From Gemmobacter caeni (GTDB lineage Bacteria; Pseudomonadota; Alphaproteobacteria; Rhodobacterales; Rhodobacteraceae), in the NCBI RefSeq assembly GCF_003054195.1, contig NZ_QBKP01000008.1, positions 124,001 through 188,000 of the forward strand: DNA of 64,000 bases, given 5' to 3'. Below the pieces are notes generated by a model. That model made no database searches and was not told the DNA's origin. It saw only the letters and a list, made by a program, of their open reading frames with translations. Of this stretch, positions 54,749-63,604 are shown piece after piece. The position numbers were made by a program, and so were the translations under genes. Numbering within the stretch: the first letter of the stretch is position 1; every line of letters starts with the position of its first letter.

Positions 54749-54762
54749 TCACTTATTAGTGG
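54749..54762 (+). promoter_or_regulatory. Phage palindromic operator S5
   Basis: TCACTTATTAGTGG is a one-base-shorter variant of the palindrome and lies just after the chaperone-like gene. A second half-site-like CTCACTCTGTAATGG follows at 54766. They lie in the 73-bp gap before the next fibre gene. Confidence 0.45.
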
Positions 54763-54821
54763 AAACTCACTCTGTAATGGTGTAACTCTTGACCTAACTT
54801 TGTGGGCGAGAGGTTTCCAGC

Positions 54822-56042
54822 ATGGCGTGGTATCGCACCGGAACGGTGGCCGTAACGAACGGCAGCGCGACCGTGACAGGCACGAGTACACAATGGGTGT
54901 CGGCGGCCAAGACGGGCGATGCCATTCATCTTCCTGACGGTCGGATTTACGAGATCCTGACCATCAATTCCAATACCTCGATCACGCTGGCGACGAACTA
55001 TCTCGGGACCACCGCCAGCGGGCAAGGCTATGCCATTCAGCCGACGCGGGGCGTTGTGCAGAATGTCTACGATCTGCTGGTCTCCTATATGTCGTCGCTG
55101 TCGGCGCAACAGGATGGCCCGCTGTCTGGTCGTTTCGGTGACGGCACCGCTTCGGCCCCCGGCATCACCTTCCTCTCGGATCAGGATACCGGCCTCTATC
55201 GTCCGAGCGCAAACCAGCTTGCAGCCGTGACGAGTGGTGTCATGCGCTGGCTTCTCACGACCACGGGCTTCACGCTGAACCTGCCGATGACAGGCACCGC
55301 CGTGACCCAGAACGACAAGGATACCACGGCCGGGCGGCTGCACAGGACCGATGACAATATCCTGTTCCATGCCCTGCGCCGGTTCGGCGGCTATTATCCG
55401 GCCGGGGGCAGTGCAAATATCGACACTGCTGTAGCTGGTGATGCGGGGCTGTATGATGCCACACTCGCAGGGACATTTCCCGCTGCATCAGGTTTTTGGT
55501 GGATCACCTCGCAGGCGATATATTCGGGAACGGCACTGTTACAACGCGCCATTCGTTACACCGGAGTGGGTACGCCACCGGCGACGGCAGATGAATATAT
55601 GCGTATCCGGGCAAACGACGGCACATGGGGCGCCTGGCGGCGGGTCTACAATAGCGGATCGGTTGTCGGTCCAGTCAGTCAGTCAGGCGGTGTGCCTACC
55701 GGGGCGCTGATCGAGCGCGGCAGCAATGCCAATGGAGAATACGTCCGCTTTGCCGATGGCACCCAGATCTGTACTGCTCAGAGGATTGATACTACCGGAT
55801 TAACGGTGGCAGAGGGGCCATTCTACATCTCACCTAATGATCTGACGTGGACTTTTCCCGCGAGCTTCGTCGCCGGTCCTTCCGTGAATATCATGGGTTC
55901 TCGGAGTGACCGCTTTGGTGGCGCGTTCTTGCGAGGGGCATCGTCAACGACAGGACAAGGCTTCCGTCTATTTTCAACGGTCGCATTATCAGCATCAGTG
56001 AACCTACCGCACTCGTGCATCGCCATCGGCCGCTGGTTCTGA
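54822..56042 (+). CDS. Second tail fibre/receptor-binding protein
   Basis: A 406-residue protein. The N-terminal domain (YRTGTVAVTNGSATVTGTST) is a common particle-attachment domain of phage fibres. The middle has SDQDTGLYRPSANQLAAVT, typical of fibre shafts. The C-terminal domain contains NGEYVRFADGTQICTAQ, a receptor-binding-tip motif common in phages of marine and soil alphaproteobacteria. It follows the S5 operator gap. Confidence 0.8.
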   Translation: MAWYRTGTVAVTNGSATVTGTSTQWVSAAKTGDAIHLPDGRIYEILTINSNTSITLATNYLGTTASGQGYAIQPTRGVVQNVYDLLVSYMSSLSAQQDGPLSGRFGDGTASAPGITFLSDQDTGLYRPSANQLAAVTSGVMRWLLTTTGFTLNLPMTGTAVTQNDKDTTAGRLHRTDDNILFHALRRFGGYYPAGGSANIDTAVAGDAGLYDATLAGTFPAASGFWWITSQAIYSGTALLQRAIRYTGVGTPPATADEYMRIRANDGTWGAWRRVYNSGSVVGPVSQSGGVPTGALIERGSNANGEYVRFADGTQICTAQRIDTTGLTVAEGPFYISPNDLTWTFPASFVAGPSVNIMGSRSDRFGGAFLRGASSTTGQGFRLFSTVALSASVNLPHSCIAIGRWF

Positions 56043-56052
56043 GGGATATACC

Positions 56053-56745
56053 ATGGACATCGTTTTTTCGCCTCTCCGCAGCGACGACAGCCTCTCGCTT
56101 CACGTCTCGGGCGACACCGTTACCTTCAACGGCATTTCGTTCAATTTCTCGCAGATCGCGGAAGGAGAAATTCTCCCCGCCTCCGCAGTCGGTTGCAACA
56201 TGCTGAAAGGGAACGTCACCCGGAGCGGCGGTGCGTTGCAGCTGGAAATCCTGCTGCCCTATTCGCCCGCGGGGGATGTGAACGGGGATGGCGAGATCAC
56301 CGATATGGATGTGCCGGAAGCAATCCGGTTCCCGGCCCCGCTGTCGATCTCTGAAAATGGTCCGATCTCTGCGCCGGGTCTTTCCGAGCATCAGGGTATC
56401 ACGGGGCAGGGGACAATCGACTGGTCCAAATTGGTGACCGTCGCACATCAGAAGCAGGATCGCCTGAACGAATGGCGCGCTTCCACTTCGATCCCGAAGC
56501 TGGAACTGCTTCTGAACCTGGTGAAAGCCGAAATCATCTCGGAAGAAAGCGCGATGTCGTCGGACATCCCTGCCGAGTTCGTGCCGATCATCGACGCGAT
56601 GCCCAATCCGCCGCGCGCTGAAATTCGCATTCGCTGGGCGCATCTCGTCGATGTGCCTCGCTCCAGCCCGTTCGTCGGCATCGTGCAGAACGCATTCGGC
56701 TGGACTGATGAAACCGTCGACGGGCTGTTCGGCTGGGAGGACTGA
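56053..56745 (+). CDS. Unknown tail-module protein with a calcium-loop-like motif
   Basis: A 230-residue protein of unrecognised family. It contains DVNGDGEITDMDV (about residues 75-87), which resembles a calcium-binding EF-hand/dockerin loop. After it comes a helical region (AHQKQDRLNEWRAS). It lies between the fibre and TIM-barrel genes and overlaps the latter by one base (TGATG). A structural tail role is likely from position. Confidence 0.5.
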   Translation: MDIVFSPLRSDDSLSLHVSGDTVTFNGISFNFSQIAEGEILPASAVGCNMLKGNVTRSGGALQLEILLPYSPAGDVNGDGEITDMDVPEAIRFPAPLSISENGPISAPGLSEHQGITGQGTIDWSKLVTVAHQKQDRLNEWRASTSIPKLELLLNLVKAEIISEESAMSSDIPAEFVPIIDAMPNPPRAEIRIRWAHLVDVPRSSPFVGIVQNAFGWTDETVDGLFGWED

Positions 56746-59189
56746 TGAGCTTCAGCATCATCGAAGCCAGCCGGACTCTGAAGCGCCCCGTGAACCTTTA
56801 CCTGTTCAAGGGCGCCGATCCCACGCTTGAATCCATGGTCCGGTCGATGGTGATGATCCCGGGCACCACGCAGTTCGGTTACGGGACCACCAAAGTCACG
56901 ACCGACGACGTGCCGATGAACTTCCTCAACGGCAGCGAACTCAGCGATATCGAAGTGTCGCTGAACGATCTTCTCTCCGTCGCCCCGGACCTTGTGTCGG
57001 TCACACTGGTTGTCGCCTGGCACGGCACGGACTTGCGCTGCGGGTCGTGCCAGATCGTGCCCAAGGTAGAATCCGCAACCGGGGCAGACAGCCCTTACGT
57101 CTGGACTGTGGGGAATGTCACCCGCGGCAACGCGCAAGTGGTCTCACAGATCAGCAGCAAGCCTGCAATCGGCGGGGCGCCATCAGATCGCTCGATCTTC
57201 GAAGCGATTGCTGCGATCAAGGCGCGCGGGCTGAAGGTGACGCTTTACCCGTTCATCATCATGGATATCCCCAGCGGGAACAGCCTGACGGACCCTTACG
57301 GTGGCGTTCGGCAGGCAGCCTACCCTTGGCGCGGTCGGATTACCTGCAACCCTGCACCCGGTCAGCCGTCCACCGTCGACGGAACGTCCGGTGCGCAGAC
57401 GCAGGTGAACTCGTTCTTCGGAGTGGCGGCGTCCAACCAATTCTCATGGGACGCGACAAACAAGAAGGTCAACTACAGCGGCCCGGTCGAATGGGGCCTG
57501 CGCCGGTTCGTCCTGCACATGGCAACCATCGCGAAAGCTGCCGGTGGGGTGGATGATTTCCTTGTAGGCTCGGAACTTGTCGGGCTGACCAGGGTGCGTG
57601 CCAGCGGCAATACCTATCCTGCCGTCTCGGCTCTGGCTTCGCTGGTCACCAACACCAAATCCTACCTGCCCGGAACGCGCGTCAGCTATGCGGCCGACTG
57701 GTCGGAATATCACTCGCATCAGCCTGCGGGCGGCGGTCTCGTGTTCAACATGGACCAGCTTTGGGCTGCCTGCGATTTCGTGGCGATCGACAATTATCTG
57801 CCGCTGACCGACTGGCGCAACAGCGGGTCGAACATCGACTCCGAGATCGCCTTTTCTCCCTACGACGAAACCTATCTGCGCGATAACATCGAAGGCGGCG
57901 AATACTACGACTGGTATTACGCCTCGTCGAATGATCGCACCAATCAGACGAGGACGCCCATCGACCACTGGCGGTGGCGGCAGAAGGATATCCGCTCGTG
58001 GTGGAAGAATAACCACTACAATGTTTCTGCGGCAGGGGTCGTCAGCACCACGGCGACCTCCTGGACGGCTCAAGGGAAGCCGGTTGTATTCACGGAACTC
58101 GGCTGCCCTGCGGTGAACCTCGGGGCCAATCAGCCGAACGTCTTCGTCGATGCCAAGTCGTCCGAAAGCGCGGTGCCCTATTTCTCGAACGGAAATCAGG
58201 ATCCGGCGATGCAGCGCGCCTACATCGAGGCGTGGCTTTCCTATTGGCGCGTCTACAACGAACCCGGTTTCATCGAATACGACAGCATCGGGCTGTGGGC
58301 ATGGGACGCTCGCCCCTATCCGACATTCCCTTCGCGGTCTGATTTCTGGGGCGACAGTGACAACTGGCTGAAAGGTCACTGGCTCACCGGCAGACTGGTG
58401 CCGGGCCGGGCCATCGAGTCCAGCTTCTCGCAGTTTTTCGCTTTCACCAATGCGGAAAAGCCGGTGATGCGGGATGGCATTACCTTCCAGCCGTGGCCGG
58501 TTGAGCATGGTGACTTTTCGCAGGACGGCACGCTCGACAAATCCGGCCTCGACGTGACGCTTGCCGTCGGCACCGGGATCGACGCCCTGTTCAGCGCAGG
58601 GGCTCCGAGCGGTGTGCTGAATCTGATCATCTACAAGGGGCATCACGGGCTCGGCTCTGATGCGAAAAACTGGCCGGTGGAATGGAGCGGTCAGGTTGCC
58701 GGCGTCAGCTTCAAGAACAACAACCGCCTGACCGTCAGCGCGCAGTCGATCGCCACTTCCATGTCCCGGCCCGGTCTGCGCCGCAATTACCAGTTGCATT
58801 GCCCCCATGCGCTCTACGGGGAATCCTGCCGGGCGTCACTGCGGAACGCAAGTGCACTGGTGACGATCTCCGGTGCGACCTCCACCTATGTGGCCCTGAG
58901 TTCGGCGCCGCCAGTCGCGCGCGGAAAATATGCAGGCGGCCTGCTGTTCTGGACAGATGCAAACGGCACCCGCCAGGTGCGGACTATCCTCAGCATTTCT
59001 GCCACCAACCGGGTCAATGTGCGAGGGATCATCTCCGGTCTGTCGTCCGGGGACGAAGTGACGATCGCTCTGGGCTGCAATCGGAAAATGAATGATTGCC
59101 GGGATTTGCACGGGAACATTCTGAACTTCGGCGGGCAGCCCTTCATTCCGCTGCAAAGCCCGGTGTCCAGCACCTCCATCTTCTATTGA
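56745..59189 (+). CDS. GTA-type TIM-barrel/DUF2163-BR0599 tail fusion protein
   Basis: An 814-residue protein. The first part is a beta-rich tail-tip (DUF2163-like) segment. The centre (about 130-560) is a TIM-barrel-like domain as in gene transfer agent tail proteins, with FLVGSELVGLTRVR, YAADWSEYHSHQP and PVVFTELGCPAVNL, whose acidic residues resemble glycoside hydrolase active sites. The end is a BR0599-type cysteine-rich domain with HCPHALYGESCRAS. It probably forms part of the tail tip that penetrates the envelope. Confidence 0.75.
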   Translation: MSFSIIEASRTLKRPVNLYLFKGADPTLESMVRSMVMIPGTTQFGYGTTKVTTDDVPMNFLNGSELSDIEVSLNDLLSVAPDLVSVTLVVAWHGTDLRCGSCQIVPKVESATGADSPYVWTVGNVTRGNAQVVSQISSKPAIGGAPSDRSIFEAIAAIKARGLKVTLYPFIIMDIPSGNSLTDPYGGVRQAAYPWRGRITCNPAPGQPSTVDGTSGAQTQVNSFFGVAASNQFSWDATNKKVNYSGPVEWGLRRFVLHMATIAKAAGGVDDFLVGSELVGLTRVRASGNTYPAVSALASLVTNTKSYLPGTRVSYAADWSEYHSHQPAGGGLVFNMDQLWAACDFVAIDNYLPLTDWRNSGSNIDSEIAFSPYDETYLRDNIEGGEYYDWYYASSNDRTNQTRTPIDHWRWRQKDIRSWWKNNHYNVSAAGVVSTTATSWTAQGKPVVFTELGCPAVNLGANQPNVFVDAKSSESAVPYFSNGNQDPAMQRAYIEAWLSYWRVYNEPGFIEYDSIGLWAWDARPYPTFPSRSDFWGDSDNWLKGHWLTGRLVPGRAIESSFSQFFAFTNAEKPVMRDGITFQPWPVEHGDFSQDGTLDKSGLDVTLAVGTGIDALFSAGAPSGVLNLIIYKGHHGLGSDAKNWPVEWSGQVAGVSFKNNNRLTVSAQSIATSMSRPGLRRNYQLHCPHALYGESCRASLRNASALVTISGATSTYVALSSAPPVARGKYAGGLLFWTDANGTRQVRTILSISATNRVNVRGIISGLSSGDEVTIALGCNRKMNDCRDLHGNILNFGGQPFIPLQSPVSSTSIFY

Positions 59190-59197
59190 GGTGAATC

Positions 59198-59437
59198 ATG
59201 CCGTTTCAGTTGCTGCCTCTGCTGTTCAATGTGCTGATCGGCTTCGCCATCCAGTTGATCGGCTACATGTTCATGCCTCGCCCGAAGGGTCCGAAGCCTG
59301 ACGAGCTGAAAGATGCCGAGAGCCCGACAGCCGAAGCGGGAATGCCGATCCCGGTGCCGTTCGGGGACATCACCATCACAGGGGTGAATTATCTCTGGAC
59401 CGGAGAGAAGGAGACGACGGTGGAGAAGGTCAAATGA
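59198..59437 (+). CDS. Small tail protein with one N-terminal membrane-like helix
   Basis: A 79-residue protein with a hydrophobic start (LLPLLFNVLIGFAIQLIGYM) followed by a Pro-rich stretch. The motif GMPIPVPFGDITITGVNYLW also occurs near the start of many host-specificity J-type proteins. Here it is a separate small gene just upstream of the J-like gene. It overlaps the next gene by four bases. Confidence 0.6.
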   Translation: MPFQLLPLLFNVLIGFAIQLIGYMFMPRPKGPKPDELKDAESPTAEAGMPIPVPFGDITITGVNYLWTGEKETTVEKVK

Positions 59438-59637
59438 CCGACAGGATAACCGTCGACGATCTGCGGAAGGTGACGCTCTGCGTCAAAGGGCTGCGGCGAT
59501 ATTTCAATGAACGAGGTCTGGATTTCAAGGACTTCGTGAAGAACGGAATGACGGTCGAAGATGCCATGCTGCACGGTGACGAGGCGTTCATTCGGCGGGT
59601 GATCGAGATGAAAGGGCAGGGCGATGGGGAGCAGTAA
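59434..59637 (+). CDS. Small conserved phage protein, unknown
   Basis: A 67-residue protein with a predicted helix-turn-helix-like or ferredoxin-like core (LRRYFNERGLDFKDFVKNGM). It overlaps both neighbours (ATGA at the start and 14 bp at the end), so it is a real coupled gene of the tail-tip module. I do not assign a function. Confidence 0.6.
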   Translation: MTDRITVDDLRKVTLCVKGLRRYFNERGLDFKDFVKNGMTVEDAMLHGDEAFIRRVIEMKGQGDGEQ

Positions 59638-61957
59638 GGCAGGCGGCTATGCCGAAATCCCGAAGTATCACCTCAGCGCACATCTCGGCGTTTGTGTCTA
59701 TCGCCAGGGCACCGAGGTGTTGCGCGTGATGGTTGGCGACAAGGTGGCCCGCAGGCAGCGCATTTCCTCCAACACGCGCCTCGATATCGACCGGCCAAAC
59801 CTCTTTGGTGGCATCAAGAAGGAAGGCGGCGTATCGGGGCTGGTGGAGGTCCTGCTGGGTGCTGCCGATCAGGTGATGCCAGAACACCTCGCCCGTCGCC
59901 TCGGCCTGACCAGTGCGACCTGTCCCGGTTTCCGTGGCATCGTCAGCCTGTTTTTCACCGGCCGCGCGAACAGCGCCGAAGACCTCGAAGCCCAGGAGGG
60001 CTACTGGGTCGAACGTGAAGTCGGGAGCGAAGGAAATATCGTGCGGGAGTTCGTGCAGCCTCCCGCCCCCATGGAAGGGGAAACGCTCGGCTTCTACTGG
60101 GGGTCGAACAATCCCTATTTCAAGCAGCCGGCTGTGCGTGTGCGGGCTATCCCCATCGGCCTGAATCCCTCCATCGCGATGATCAGGCTGCCCGATGACA
60201 GCAAGGGGCGGCAGCAATACGGGGCGAACCCGGCCCACATGATCTTCGAGTGCCTGATCAACCGGGAGTGGGGAAAAGGCGGCAGCCTCGGGCAATTCAA
60301 TATCGCCTCCTACGAACGCACGGCTCAGACGCTCTACGACGAGGGCTTCGGCCTCGCGATGCTCTGGAAAAGGCAAAGCAAGATCGAGGATTTCATCAAC
60401 GAGGTCATCGACCACATTCAGGCTGTCCATTACGAGGATCCCGAAACCGGGAAGATGACGCTCGATCTGCTGCGCAATGACTACGACCCGGAAAACCTGC
60501 CACTGATCGACCCGTCGAATGCCGACATGCTCAGCTTCGACCGCAAAGCATGGGGCGAAATCGTCAACGAGGTGACAGTCACCTGGACGAACCCGGAAAC
60601 CGAAAAAGAAGAGACGGTCACCGCTCAGGATCTGGCAGCCATCGCCGCGCAGGGCGGGGTGAACAGCACCTCTCCGAACTACCACGGCGTCAGGTCTCAG
60701 GCGCTTGCGCAGAAACTCGCGCAGCGTGATCTGGCGGCGCAGAGCTATCCCATCGCCATTTGCGAGATGGAAGTCATTCTCGGAAACTGGAAGCTCCGTC
60801 CGGGTTCCGTCGTCAGGCTGACGTGGCCGGAACGCGGTCTGAGTGAAGTGCTGATGCGGGTTGGAGATGTGACCCGGGGGTCGTCCATGTCGAAGAAGGT
60901 CAGGGTCAAGATGCAGGAAGACATCTTCGGCCGCAGCCGTTCCGAATACAACGAGCCCGAACCGTCGCTGTGGCAGGATACCACGGTCGATCCGGGCAAC
61001 GTTACCACGCTCAAGATCGGCACCGCGCCGATGTTTCTGGCGCACCTCGCACTGGATCGGGCAGACCCGGCCGACGTGCAGTATCCCAGCGCGGTTGCGG
61101 TCGTGCTTCCGGTGCGGCCGACGGCTGATTACACGGGCTACACGCTCTGGTCGACGCGCACCAAGCCGAACGGCTCCATTGTTCCGACGCAGATCGGCAG
61201 CAGAGATTTTCCGGCATCCGCACAGCTCGCTGCCGCACTTCCACAGGTTGCCAGCGGAACCCTGTCGTTCAAGAATTTCTACGGTCCTGCTGTGACGCCT
61301 GGCGATTTCGTGATCATCGGCACCACTGCCGACAGTTCGCAGGAAATCGCCATGGTGGAATCAATCAGCAGCAGCACCATGACTGTTTCGCGCGGCATGA
61401 TGGACACGGTTCCGCGGGAATGGGCCACCGATACCCGGCTGTTCTTCGTTTCCACGGAAGACGTGTTCTTCGACAGCACGGAGCGCGCAGCCGGCGAAAG
61501 CGTTACCTATCGTCTCGCAACCCGCACCACCGCAGACGAGATGTCGTATGAAGATGCAACAGCGCGCAGCCTGACGCTGACCGATCGCGCCCATCTGCCG
61601 CTGCGGCCGGCGAATGTGAAAGTCAACGGACAGGCGTTCGGCGACTTCAATGCAGCAGGGATGTCGTCGTTCAGCATCACCTGGGCCAACAGGAATGCTA
61701 CCAGCGAAAGTCTGCAGGCTCTGCGCTGGACCGAGAGCACAGTCACACCCGACACCGGGCAAAAGACGCTGGTGAAAATCCTCGACTACAACTTCGCTGA
61801 AATCTGGGTTTCCGAGGAAATCACAGGAACCAGCTACACCCTTCCGGTAGCCCGTTTCGGGGCTTTCAACACAGCATGGGTGCAGGTTGTGTCGATCAGG
61901 GATGGGGATGAAAGCCTTCAGGGTCATGCGATCCGGTTCATCAACGTCGGTGCCTGA
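59624..61957 (+). CDS. Host specificity J-like tail tip protein
   Basis: A 777-residue tail hub protein of the phage-tail_3 type. The N-terminal segment is AEIPKYHLSAHLGVCVYRQG. A central region resembles baseplate hub domains (YLRN-like LDLLRNDYDPENLPLIDPSN, and WKLRPGSVVRLTWPERGL). The C-terminal 250 residues are beta-rich with fibronectin-like segments. It takes the place of J but is shorter, with the receptor-binding role probably moved to the separate fibre genes. Confidence 0.8.
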   Translation: MGSSKAGGYAEIPKYHLSAHLGVCVYRQGTEVLRVMVGDKVARRQRISSNTRLDIDRPNLFGGIKKEGGVSGLVEVLLGAADQVMPEHLARRLGLTSATCPGFRGIVSLFFTGRANSAEDLEAQEGYWVEREVGSEGNIVREFVQPPAPMEGETLGFYWGSNNPYFKQPAVRVRAIPIGLNPSIAMIRLPDDSKGRQQYGANPAHMIFECLINREWGKGGSLGQFNIASYERTAQTLYDEGFGLAMLWKRQSKIEDFINEVIDHIQAVHYEDPETGKMTLDLLRNDYDPENLPLIDPSNADMLSFDRKAWGEIVNEVTVTWTNPETEKEETVTAQDLAAIAAQGGVNSTSPNYHGVRSQALAQKLAQRDLAAQSYPIAICEMEVILGNWKLRPGSVVRLTWPERGLSEVLMRVGDVTRGSSMSKKVRVKMQEDIFGRSRSEYNEPEPSLWQDTTVDPGNVTTLKIGTAPMFLAHLALDRADPADVQYPSAVAVVLPVRPTADYTGYTLWSTRTKPNGSIVPTQIGSRDFPASAQLAAALPQVASGTLSFKNFYGPAVTPGDFVIIGTTADSSQEIAMVESISSSTMTVSRGMMDTVPREWATDTRLFFVSTEDVFFDSTERAAGESVTYRLATRTTADEMSYEDATARSLTLTDRAHLPLRPANVKVNGQAFGDFNAAGMSSFSITWANRNATSESLQALRWTESTVTPDTGQKTLVKILDYNFAEIWVSEEITGTSYTLPVARFGAFNTAWVQVVSIRDGDESLQGHAIRFINVGA

Positions 61958-62028
61958 CGCACGTTTTGGTTGACTTTCAACTTTTGATGCGAGATTCATG
62001 CTCCAACGGCAATGTCGGAGGATGCGTC

Positions 62029-62745
62029 ATGCCTGCTATGAATATCGGGTACACTCAACTGATCCTGGACCATGCACACGAAGCGCGGTTCTCGATCCCG
62101 ATGAAAGCCTATGCGCTCGCCACTGCATTCTGGGAAACCAACCGGACCATGCTGCCGGTCGAAGAGGCATATTACCTCGGGGAGCGTGCGGAGGCTTATC
62201 GCAAGAAACTTCGTTATTACCCGTGGCACGGTCGGGGTTTCGCGCAGCTGACGTGGGAGTCAAATTATATCCGGGCCGGGAAAGAACTGGATGTCGACCT
62301 GATCAGTCGCCCGGAGCGCGCAATGGAACCGGAAATCGCGGCCCGCGTTCTTGTCTGCGGGATGCGCGACGGGTGGTTCACCGGCAAAAAGATGTCGGAC
62401 TATTTCACCCGCTTCAGCACCGACTACACCAGTGCCCGCCGCATCATCAATGGCACCGACAGCGCCAAGGCGATCGCAGACATCGCGCTGCAGTATGAGC
62501 ACCAGCTTTCCCCGGAACCGGACTACCCGAACATCCGCCGCGGTTCGGTGGGGGCATCTGTCTCCAAAGCGCAGATCCTGTTGTCGGCCATGGGTTACTC
62601 GGTCGGCCCGGTCGACGGCATCTTCGGCGCCAGAACCGATGCGGCGACGAGATACTTCCAGCGGTCGGAAGCCTTGAACGCTGATGGCATCATCGGCCCG
62701 CAGACATGGGCTCGCCTTCTTTCCCACGAAACCGGAGACATCTGA
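62029..62745 (+). CDS. Endolysin: GH19-type lysozyme with peptidoglycan-binding domain
   Basis: A 238-residue endolysin. The N-terminal enzymatic domain shows catalytic-type Glu in ATAFWETNRT and the motif GRGFAQLTWESNY, as in GH19-like phage lysozymes. The C-terminal 65 residues are a peptidoglycan-binding domain with SVGASVSKAQILLSAMGY and DGIFGARTDAATRYFQ. The ATG at 62029 has GGAGG eight bases upstream. No signal peptide is seen, so release needs the downstream holin-like genes. Confidence 0.87.
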   Translation: MPAMNIGYTQLILDHAHEARFSIPMKAYALATAFWETNRTMLPVEEAYYLGERAEAYRKKLRYYPWHGRGFAQLTWESNYIRAGKELDVDLISRPERAMEPEIAARVLVCGMRDGWFTGKKMSDYFTRFSTDYTSARRIINGTDSAKAIADIALQYEHQLSPEPDYPNIRRGSVGASVSKAQILLSAMGYSVGPVDGIFGARTDAATRYFQRSEALNADGIIGPQTWARLLSHETGDI

Positions 62746-62746
62746 G

Positions 62747-62926
62747 ATGCAAACCGAAATCGCACGTCTTGTTCGCCACGGCTGGCCCATGCTCGTCGGC
62801 TATGCCGTTGGTGCCGGCCTCATCCCGTCCGATCTGCAGCAGCCGATCATCGAGGTCGGGCTTGCCGTGGTCAGCCTCGCCGTCTCCCTCTGGGTCAGCC
62901 GCCAGCGCGACGTTGCGCGGTCCTGA
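62747..62926 (+). CDS. Holin-like small membrane protein
   Basis: A 59-residue protein with two predicted transmembrane helices (PMLVGYAVGAGLIP and PIIEVGLAVVSLAVSLWV) and a charged C-terminus (SRQRDVARS). Small two-helix proteins next to endolysins are usually holins that open the inner membrane. It starts one base after the endolysin stop. Confidence 0.65.
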   Translation: MQTEIARLVRHGWPMLVGYAVGAGLIPSDLQQPIIEVGLAVVSLAVSLWVSRQRDVARS

Positions 62927-62960
62927 GTCCGAAGGCGTCTGATCTATGCAGGGGACAGTA

Positions 62961-63329
62961 ATGCCGCTCAACGAAAACGACAGGGCCGAGCTGGCGGTTC
63001 TGAACGTCATCGCGGAGTCGATGAAGACGATGAGCGGCCTCTTGCAGGCCCAGACCGAAGAACTCAAGGGCCTCGCCAGCAAGGTTGACGACGTGCAGGC
63101 CCGCGTCATTCGTCTCGAAGAGGCGAAGCATGGTCGAGATATCGAGCGCCTGATGCGGCAGGACGAAGATTTCCGTGCCAGGATACAGGCGCTCGAACTC
63201 GCAAACGCAACGCTTCACGGGCAAATCGGCGGTGTGAGCGGATCAGCGAACTGGGTCTATCGCCTTGGGCCTTGGGCTTTTGCCGTTGCCATGGCGGTGT
63301 TCCTCTTCTTCGAGAAACGTGGGGGTTAG
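62961..63329 (+). CDS. Coiled-coil protein with C-terminal membrane anchor (lysis accessory)
   Basis: A 122-residue protein. A long heptad-rich coiled coil (about 5-90) is followed by one C-terminal membrane helix (GPWAFAVAMAVFLFF) and a short basic end. This layout suits a holin partner or a spanin-like component of the lysis cassette. The ATG at 62961 follows AGGGG. It overlaps the end of the convergent gene by four bases. Confidence 0.6.
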   Translation: MPLNENDRAELAVLNVIAESMKTMSGLLQAQTEELKGLASKVDDVQARVIRLEEAKHGRDIERLMRQDEDFRARIQALELANATLHGQIGGVSGSANWVYRLGPWAFAVAMAVFLFFEKRGG

Positions 63330-63604
63330 GCTGCAGGATAACGCAGCCCGACTGCCTTCATGGCAATCGCCGTCAGGAAACCGATCTCCACAGCCCCGGT
63401 TTTAGCGGGCATCGCTTTGACGATGTGGGCGAAGACCGTAGGGTTGCCGGTTTCCTCCATGAACTTCACCAGATCGGCGGCATAGGCGTTCCCGGTCGCG
63501 CAATCCTTCTGGTAGTCGCCGGTTACTTCCGGCGCCCAGATGTGGAGTTCTTTTCCGTTCGTCTTCACGAAAGGCAGATCAGATATTTTTCGCATCTTTT
63601 TCAT
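63326..63604 (-). CDS. Small conserved prophage protein, unknown
   Basis: A 92-residue protein starting MKKMRKISDLPFV, with segments TGDYQKDCATGNAYAADLVK and GAVEIGFLTAIA. It overlaps the upstream methyltransferase-like gene by ATGA and is probably cotranscribed with it. It converges with the lysis genes, marking the switch from the late operon to a leftward operon. Similar small proteins with the core CATGNAYA are common in alphaproteobacterial phages; function is unknown to me. Confidence 0.6.
   Translation of the reverse strand: MKKMRKISDLPFVKTNGKELHIWAPEVTGDYQKDCATGNAYAADLVKFMEETGNPTVFAHIVKAMPAKTGAVEIGFLTAIAMKAVGLRYPAA

Noticed and set aside
33434-61957. The phage genes considered as a gene transfer agent
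   Set aside because: The head genes are lambda type (GpA, gpB, gpD, gpE families) with an integrase and lysis genes, whereas Rhodobacterales GTA heads are HK97 type and lack integrases. Only part of the tail tip is GTA-like.
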